A DNA stretch of 64,000 bases from Isoetes taiwanensis. Taxonomy: Eukaryota; Streptophyta; Lycopodiopsida; Isoetales; Isoetaceae. Each line of letters starts with the position of its first letter. Within the stretch, counting starts at the first letter, position 1. The position numbers and the translations under genes are program-made. This document shows, piece by piece, positions 56,758 through 64,000 of the stretch. The DNA lies in contig JAJEKV010000028.1 in NCBI GenBank assembly GCA_021234155.1, forward strand, positions 15,003,928 to 15,067,927. The letters are read 5' to 3'. The notes under the pieces are model-generated. The model was not told the DNA's origin. It worked only from the letters and a program-made list of their open reading frames with translations, and ran no database searches.

Positions 56758-58570
56758 ATGTCTCCATCATGTTCTTTCCAAGCACCACTGGTGATACACA
56801 AAACAATGTCTCAGGAAACAACTGCAAACACCCCCGCAGCCTCCTGCAAACAGACGAAAGGAGATGCCCGAAACCAATCGATCAGACCAGGCCCTTCGAT
56901 CCCAAATCCCCCGCGATCAAATGCATTGCTACCACGTCCAATAACTCCACTAGAATCTCACCTTGCACCACAGTTACAAACATCAGATGAAATAATCTCC
57001 CAACAAAGACACGCAACCACCCACGTCAACAACACATACAACCAATACCCAGCAGCTAGATACAACCTCTTGCAGAGCAGCAAGACGCGATGCTCGAAAC
57101 GCGAGCAACAACATCAACGCCTTCAACATCGAATGACCCACCACCACATCCACTACTACCATATCAAATAGGCTCACAAATCATAGATCAGCGACTGCCA
57201 TTGTTGCAAACACCAGAACACAGTACTACGCCACCTCAAACTAGCATACATGATGAGCCGCACACCCAGAGAAACACAACAATGAGAGAACTAAGCGGCG
57301 CTAGATCAATCGACCTCTTTGCGCTTTCTGGGACCAACAGAGACCACCAAACATTCAAGTACCACCACTGCATTGCGCCAAAATAGCATGGACCACAAAC
57401 ATTCCCACCCACATGATCTTGGGACCATGAGCAAAATTTGCTCTTCTTCCACGCTCTCTTATGGCCATCGGAGGCAGCCACTTAAATGTTGTTCTTACGG
57501 TAAAGTTAGCTTACGGGCGATTACAACGCACCCTACGTCTGGCGAAGAAATGCGGTCCTCATGCCTAATGACCCGGACCCAACACGCGGGGACATCAAAA
57601 CATCATCTTCACTCAAGAGATGGAAGCCTAATATCAATAAATGAATGCCATTCGTAAAATGCGATCCATTGCATTTCGTACTCATATTTCCCTATGGAAC
57701 CGGTTGGCATATTCATATCCCTAATGAACAATGTCGAACAAAACCCGGAGGGAAAGAAATGTTACAAAGACCGCAATTCAATGAGGTCTAATAGTTCTTT
57801 TTAGCTTCATTTGGAAGAACTGCGTGCTATGAGGTGCGGACGATGGGATGGGTCATTTTTTGTAGTAGCTCTCTTGTGATTTCTATCCAGTTTGGATTCG
57901 CAGTCATGGTTATAAAATAGTCTGGTTTGCCTAAGGTTCGTACAATTGCTATAGCGTCGTGGTATAGCTGGTTTGTGTTTCTTGGTGAGCCGGTATGGCT
58001 TGATGGCAAAATGATGCGTCTTCCTATGTTTGATGCAAAGGAAAGATCTACGTCATAGAGTTCCAAAAACGAGGTCTACCACATGCACACGAACTCTTGA
58101 TGGTCCACCACAATGACAAACCACAAACGCCCGCAGATTTTGATAAAGTAGTATCAGCAGAACTTCCAGACCCACAAACAGAGCCACAGCTATATACGAT
58201 CGTCACAACTAGCATGATACATGGCCCATGTGGCCCTTTAAACCCACAATCCCCATGCATGAAGGACGGAAGATGCACAAAACAATACCCAAAGGAATTC
58301 CAGGAAGAAACTACAATACACGGCGGAAAAATAAAGTATAGAAGACGAGACAATGGCTGATATATAATCCGCAACGGAAACCGTATAGACAATAGATGGG
58401 TTGTACCACACAACAAATGGCTCTCCACATATTTCAACTGCCATATCAATGTTGAAATATGTGCCCACATCAAATCAGTCAAATATCTTTACAAATATAT
58501 ATACAAAGGACCAGATATGATCTCAGCGACACTAGAATACCAGAATCTACCAGTCACCAGCACACCCTCG
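56758..58570 (+). pseudogene. Helitron Rep (helitron helicase-like N domain) relic with internal inversion
   Basis: Remains of the Rep/helicase protein of a rolling-circle Helitron. A polar Pro/Gln/His/Thr-rich N-terminal region (56758-57300) is followed by YNAPYVWRRNAVLMPNDPDP near 57525, DGSLISINECHS and, after a frame change, DPLHFVLIFPYGTGWHIHIP at 57660-57725. The next part is on the opposite strand (58066 down to about 57780): LYDVDLSFASNIGRRIILPS, SHTGSPRNTNQLYHDAIAIV, RTLGKPDYFITMTANPNWIE, then HRPHLIARSS. On the plus strand the gene resumes at 58058: EFQKRGLPHAHELLMVHHND, MIHGPCGPLNPQSPCM, CTKQYPKEF, YRRRDNG and IKSVKYLYKYIYKGPD. The motif order is typical of the family once the inversion is allowed for. 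The helicase motor domain is absent. Confidence 0.85.
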
Positions 58571-58606
58571 ACATCTGCAAACCTTTCAAAGGAATAAGGG
58601 TCCATC

Positions 58607-58978
58607 CTATCCGCATAAGGGGTGGCTGCGATAGAAGGTGCTCTCTGCGTGAGGGAAATAACAGGCGGCCAGAAAAAGAGGGTTGCCACTGGTATTATGC
58701 ACACGAACCCACAAGTACCGGTTGTGTAAATGCGTCTTCGAGGGTAACCAGAATGTGCCAAGGTTGTCCGTAGTGCAAAGCCACTCCACCATGACCCCTC
58801 TCGTCTGCATGTATTGAAGACCGAAATGTTGGTAACGGCAGATCGGGTAGCATGTGCCAAAGCATGCTCCCCATGTCTCCATGAGAAAGATGAGATCCAT
58901 ATCATTTTGCCACCTGAGTTCAGATCGCCCCTTCGCTAAGGGAAGCATCGACATTCCATGAGACCACCCAGAGGGCAC
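58607..58978 (-). pseudogene. LINE endonuclease (EEP/APE-like) fragment
   Basis: Open for 123 codons. DMDLIFLMETWGACFG has the conserved ETW of APE-type LINE endonucleases. LQYMQTRGVMVEWL and RYLWVRVHNTSGNPLFLAAC, YFPHAESTFYRSH follow, matching the central strands (WV.V, LFLAACYFPPxxSxFY). The GDFN and SDH motifs further on are missing. The frame overlaps the end of the Helitron relic closely, so one element probably inserted into or next to the other. Confidence 0.6.
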
Positions 58979-58984
58979 AATTCC

Positions 58985-60625
58985 TATTTGTCATCGGGAT
59001 TGTTGCGCGCTACCGAAGCCGCTGGGAGGATCGAAGCGTAGGCCGAAAGGAGAAGTAGATGGAGCGGAGGCAAAGATGTGGTCGAAGGCATGGGTCGTGA
59101 GGGAGCAGAGTAGGAGTGAGAAGGGGGTCGTAGAGAAGTGTAAGCCACACGCGGTAACAGGCCGGCGGAAGTTCCGCAGCAGAAGAAGTCGGCTGGAAAT
59201 GCATCCCGCCGAACCAATCCGCGCTACCGGTAGCGGTAATGCTCGACCATTAAGCCCGCCTCATGCGTCTCCCGGCAGACGGTAGGAGGTCCCGATCCAT
59301 GTACGTGGATAAACCCCTTCAAAGATCCGGCCGCAAGATGGTATCACGCACTGCATCCGCAAACCGCGAATATGACAATGGTCACGCCGGTAGCGGAAGA
59401 GCCCATGACGGAATTTTGCTTTCAGCGGAATAGCCCGGGAGATATCATCACGATCGAGAATGTATTCGGATGTTGTGAGACTCTCCCCTATGCTTGTTAA
59501 AATACCTCGAACTGAAGTTAATGGCCTCAGCTGCGCTCTACAGGTTAAAACGCGGAGTCAAAGGTGGAAAAGAGGCCGAGGTCGTCGGGGGAGGTGGTGG
59601 TGGTGGGCAGGATGGAGTGCGTTTGGAGTCTGCAGGCGGTGATCACGGGGAACTGAGCTGCCGTGGAAATTTTGTCGGCGGTAGCCAGTCAGGCAGCGTT
59701 CGGTATAATGAAGTCCGGAACTGTCGCGAGGGCCTAACGCCCAGCCATCATCACCGCACCTTCTGCGGTACGACTATGAACCTCGGCGAGGAGACCGGCT
59801 GCTCGTCTATGGATGGTTACCGCAACCCACAGAGCTCGGGCTCGAAGTAGCGAAGGCGTGCTCGAGCCAGCCTACCGCGGGCATCGGGCGGGCTTGTATT
59901 TCGATCTTACTCACGAAGATCGAGGCGTCAATGGGCATGCAGGGAGCGACTGCGCTTCCGTGCCATGGTGGTGGCGCCTCCACCCTCACGGTGGCCAGGA
60001 GACTGCAGTGACCATCGTCTCCTACATTCGCTCCCTCTCATGTGTCATGGTGTCAGTGATGAACCACCGGAGTCTGGGCGGGCCGCATGTCCCGTGACCT
60101 CTGCGGCTTTGTTGCTTTCGAAGTGTGCGGGGCCAAGGCCATCTTCCACATCTTGTCGCGGGTCTCGGACACGTGATGCGGTTCTTTCTCAACCACCATT
60201 TGCCTTTTTTGAGCACATGGGATGCAGGACTCCATCTCCCAGCTTTGTCATGCCCGGCCCGGTGAGGGCCTTTGTTAGCCTCATCCGACACTTTGGTAGC
60301 CTCCCTCCCGGCTTTGACATGGCTCCAATTCTCTGCCGAGGCGGGGTTCCCTATGTGATCGAACAGAAATCAATCCCTTCGGCCGGGCTGGCCTCGGCTG
60401 AGGGGCCTTAGCCTTGGCAGGAGCCTCCTTCTTCATGGAGGATGACTCTCCCACATCCATGATGGTGTCCCGGGGACCGTTTGTGCGTGCCCCGCCTTGG
60501 GTTTCTCGGGCTGGCCCGTACCACGTGGCCATGACTTTCAAAGTTTGAGGGTCTCCCGGCTGCTTGGAAAGGGTGTTTTAGAATCCAATTTGGGGACTCA
60601 AAACGGGCAGAGCACCTTTTGGGAG
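58985..60625. other. GC-rich stretch, unassigned
   Basis: Markedly more GC-rich than the rest, with many overlapping chance frames (for example a glycine-run frame at 59494-59850). Because a LINE endonuclease fragment ends just downstream on the minus strand, this could be its ORF1 or 5' region, but no zinc knuckle or ORF1 domain was seen. Left unassigned. Confidence 0.35.
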
Positions 60626-60630
60626 TGTGG

Positions 60631-60979
60631 CCACAAAACCCTAGCACACATACGGAAAAAGTGCAGATTTGAGCACCTGAAACAAAGACAAGCATGCAGC
60701 TATCATACACCTTGAAAGCTCTCGAACCAGCTTTCCAACAAGCCTAAGCACATGAAAATCTGACCGGATGTGAGAGATACGGTCCGTCGAAGTGTCCACT
60801 GGGTGCCACAGAAACCCTAGCACACAGCCCGGAAAAGTGCCAATTTGAGCACAGAAACAAAGCCAAGCATGCAGGTACTATACACCGTTGGAAAGATCTG
60901 AACCAGCTTTCCAACAAGCCCAAGCACATGAAAATCTGACACGGATGTGAGAGATATGACCGATCAAAATTCTGCCGCA
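60631..60979 (-). repeat. Dimeric repeat, copy 1 (two ~175-base units)
   Basis: Units at 60631 and 60805 each carry AAACCCTAGCACACA, TTTGAGCAC, AAGCATGCAG, CCAGCTTTCCAACAAGCC and CACATGAAAATCTGAC, then GATGTGAGAGATA. The second ends GATCAAAATTCTGCCGC. The strand given is arbitrary. Confidence 0.85.
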
Positions 60980-61197
60980 AGGCGAGACCAATCGAATACT
61001 TACTAAAACATCGCCAATCCCTATATTGGTGTGGGACTTTCATCAACAACACCATCGGGAACTAGGGTATGAATTAGTAAAACATTCTCGTAACCTTCAA
61101 TAAGAGTACAACACACACCTTTCAACACCGCGTGGCCAAGGCCAACAACGGCATCAGGCGAGGGCTATACATCTCAAAGAAGGAAGAAGAAGGGCTG

Positions 61198-61556
61198 CCA
61201 CAAAAACCCTAGCACACAGCTCGGAAAACAGCAGATTTGAGCACTGAAACGAAGACAAGCATGCAGGTATCATACACCTTTGGAAAGCTCTATAAACCAG
61301 CTTTCCAACAAGCCCAAGTACATGAAAATCTGACACCGGATGTGAGAGATCTGAGTCTGTCGAAGTGTCTACAAGTTTGCCACAGAAACCCTAGCACACA
61401 GCCCGGAAAAGTGCCAATTTGAGCACAGAAACAAAGCCAAGCATGCACGTACCATACATCTTGGAAAGATCTCTGAACCAGCTTTCCAACAAGCCCAAGC
61501 ACATGAAAATCTGACACCGGATGTGAGAGATATGACCGATCAAAATTCTGCCGCCT
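61198..61556 (-). repeat. Dimeric repeat, copy 2
   Basis: The same two-unit arrangement recurs 219 bases after copy 1, with units at 61198 and 61379. It ends again in GATCAAAATTCTGCCGC (61537-61553). Units in matching positions are more alike than neighbouring units, so the dimer was duplicated as a block. Confidence 0.85.
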
Positions 61557-61559
61557 TTA

Positions 61560-62820
61560 GGGATGATTCTGCCGCCTTGGGGGAACCGTTTGAAAAACAC
61601 CAAGAGAACAGACTGAGAGTCTACAGCGCAATCAAGATGTCGGGGATAGTGGGTTGATGCAATCAGAAGGGCATAATCAAATTGGAACCAGCACAATTTC
61701 TTAGGTACTTGGCAAGTTTATTGCAAGGAAATCAAAACATTGTGTTCTACAAAGTTTTGATACACTTGCCTTGTGCTGCATATCCATTATAAATTCTTGA
61801 TGGGTCTTCCAGAGCTACTGATAAAAGCAAGACATGCTAGTTTTCGAGTTGCAGAAGCATTTAGATTCACTTTCAAGGAATGATTAGAGAGCATTTAGGT
61901 CTATAGACCTCCATTTTTTGTTACCACAGTCAACTTTCCTTCCATGTATTTTATTACAGTCAAAACTGTATTCCGAAGTTGTTTCATGCTCTCTGCCTGT
62001 ATCATGCTCTCTGCCTATTTCATGCGATGCAGTAATGGCAAGAATTATGGATCTGATGTGGCCTCTGCCACAGGAAAGTACTGTTGGTAAACTGCCCATC
62101 AATTGTTTGTATGTGCACGTGCTATCCTTTTGTGCCCTTGGTTGGCCAATTGTTTCTAATTGCCTACATTCTTAACCCATCCCTGTAAGTGTTTCTGGCT
62201 GCCTATTTAGTGCATTTAAAGATGGGCTACTTCTGGGTTACTGCTGTTGTGCATGAAGATCATTTTATGATACCTTTATCAATTTTTTCTTTAGTAATAT
62301 CTAATTGCTTTTTCTGAGCTATTAGAGTTGATTTCTTTGTCTAATTTTCTTTGCAACATCTAATTGCTTTCTCACTGTTGCTTGATTGGTTTTCCATCTA
62401 TTAACGAGAGCATTCATTTTCCAACATATGATGTCATATGGATTTGCTTGCAGCTTTATTCAAAGAAGTACATATTGCATATGTTTACAATTCAAAGAAT
62501 GTATAGTACCGTAAGAAGGAACAATCATTTTTGCAACAAAGCGGCATGCTGCAAATGGTGTAACCACATGAAGAAGATGTCCATATTTTTCTCTTCTTGG
62601 CTTCTGTTGCTTCTCAGTTTTTGACTCCATGTCTACACTATTTGATTTCAAACGTGTTAACTTGCATCTTCTTGCATGTCCAATGATCTTTTTACAAGTA
62701 CTAGCCATAGTTATATGTATAGTCAATCTACAATTATTTGCTTCCACCTTTGCTCTAAAAGTTGCTTTTCTTATGTTTTACATGCTTGGGTCTGATAAAA
62801 TAATGTAGAAACAAGGTGCT
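61560..62820. other. Non-coding gap
   Basis: No gene recognised. A short tandem phrase (TCATGCTCTCTGCCTRTWTC) occurs twice near 61985-62022. Confidence 0.4.
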
Positions 62821-62825
62821 TTACG

Positions 62826-63215
62826 TGTTGAGCATGGCAAAAATCAAGTATGGCAAAAAATAAGTGTGGCCCATATTCTGCTTCAGAATGCCTCACTCAT
62901 TGCATTGTACAATTCCCAATTTCCACATGTGTTTCCTATTTAGTTCAGATCTATGTATACTCAATTTGCAGTTATTTGATCATGTAAAGCAGTTCGAAGA
63001 TATATCTATTTGCTGGGACCATTGCAAAAAATACGTGTGGCCCATATTCTGGTTGAGCCCATACATTGTCAAGCAAGTACAATGCCTCACTCATGCATTA
63101 TGTGTTTTAATTTTCAACATCTATTTCCATATTTAGTTAAGATCACAAGAGCTACTTCAGGTGCTGAGCATGGCAAAAATCAGGTTTGGCAAAAAACAAG
63201 TGTGTCAACGCATTA
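62826..63215. repeat. Three loosely repeated segments
   Basis: AARTGTGTGGCCCATATTCT-type text with AATGCCTCACTCAT occurs at 62862-62905 and 63027-63100. The phrase GAGCATGGCAAAAATCARGT followed by TGGCAAAAAAYAAGTGTG occurs near 62830 and 63165. These are diverged duplications without coding content. Confidence 0.6.
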
Positions 63216-63219
63216 CGAG

Positions 63220-64000
63220 GAGAAAGATTTAGATGTTGAACTTCTCTTCATGTGTACTGTACATTATTTAGGATTTTTCATTGAAGCGCAAAATTCGTTC
63301 ATCAATTATTTCAAATACAACTCTTGCAACATGTATATCCTTTCAAACCTCTATATGTACTCCTTATCATTCAGTATCGATGTTACAACTTTTTGACATT
63401 GTCCACCTTCACAACTTTTAGCAGATGTTATGTACACTTAATATTGCATACTTACATGATAGACGGCGCAGCTGAAATAGGTTTTAAGACATTTGACCCT
63501 ATATAAAATATGTGAGAATCTTCTAAACTAAAAATGTGAATACCATTTTTGGGGGCGTTTTGGGCTATAAAATATAGAGAAGAATAAGCGGCGCAAGCAT
63601 GGATGTGCATGTCCACCATTGCTATATATATAAGTTTGGCTGTACCCTTGAATATGACCAACCAAGCATAATTTACATATCTAATAGACTCACCATTGGT
63701 CCTTTCCAATTCCTTGATAGATAGAACATCGTTCTTTATTATTCCCTGAGATTGTCAGCGTGGCGAAGGAGGGTTTAATGAAGTCGAGGAACTTCAGTAG
63801 CGGTTTGTGAATTGATTGGGGTACGTAATCCCCTGCTTGGAAACGATAACCTCCATGAAAGGGTGCGTAACTTTCTTTAATAGCTTGCCTAATAGAAGAA
63901 TTTAATGTAGTTCACATTACGAAACGTGACCAGCATGAGAACTGGCAGGGATTCCTAAAGTGGAATTGCTATGGCACGGGAACTCTGAGGAGATGCTATA
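63220..64000. other. Right end of window, nothing recognised
   Basis: AT-rich to about 63700, then more balanced. No open frame with recognisable content. Confidence 0.4.

Noticed and set aside
59000-60600. Overlapping open frames of 60-148 codons in the GC-rich stretch
   Set aside because: High GC removes stops in all frames; no motif supports any of them.

Overview
This window is nuclear DNA from a land plant with a large, repeat-rich genome. The evidence is an intact intron-containing trihelix gene, relics of plant gene families (G-type lectin receptor kinase, phospholipase D, a light-harvesting-like protein) with GT-AG introns, a Ty1/copia element with an initiator-tRNA-Met primer site, a TRIM-like element, Helitron and LINE pieces, and pogo-like transposase relics. 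A seed-free plant (fern or lycophyte) or a gymnosperm fits best, but this is inference and no species can be named. No rRNA, organelle gene, CRISPR array or functional tRNA gene was seen.

Layout. 0-2.3 kb: decayed pogo-like transposase (minus). 2.9-4.2 kb: the one well-preserved gene, a trihelix (Myb/SANT-like) DNA-binding protein with a TATA box (minus). 5.4-6.3 kb: broken C2H2-like reading frame. 7.3-11.5 kb: long coding relic ending in an FCP1/HAD-like domain, flanked and invaded by four related fold-back elements. 12-15 kb: unrecognised exon, light-harvesting-like fragment, LINE reverse transcriptase relic. 15.8-23.7 kb: the most unusual region. Partial lysyl-tRNA synthetase, adenylosuccinate lyase and HI0933-type flavoprotein genes lie head-to-tail on the minus strand with introns retained, and a 5.13-kb Copia element sits inside an adenylosuccinate lyase exon. 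25.4-30.7 kb and about 46-51 kb: two copies of a T-rich, ORF-less repeat family, each ending in a 1.2-kb LTR-like module. 31.5-32.8 kb: unrecognised gene (minus). 33.9-35.7 kb: second pogo-like relic. 36.7-37.0 kb: BUD31 first-exon fragment. 39.5-40.0 kb: TRIM-like element with tRNA-like sequence in both terminal repeats. 40.6-43.1 kb: G-type lectin receptor kinase pseudogene. 51-56.3 kb: decayed RPA1, a possible mTERF exon, and a phospholipase D relic. 57.3-58.6 kb: Helitron Rep relic with an internal inversion. 58.6-59 kb: LINE endonuclease fragment. 60.6-61.6 kb: duplicated dimeric repeat. The last 2 kb hold only short repeats.

The genes do not form an operon or pathway. What unites the window is mobile-element activity: captured or transduplicated gene pieces, nested insertions and fold-back repeats. 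Apart from the trihelix gene, and possibly the gene at 31.5-32.8 kb, every coding region shows stops, frameshifts or truncation. Exon boundaries were read by eye from splice signals and reading-frame continuity.
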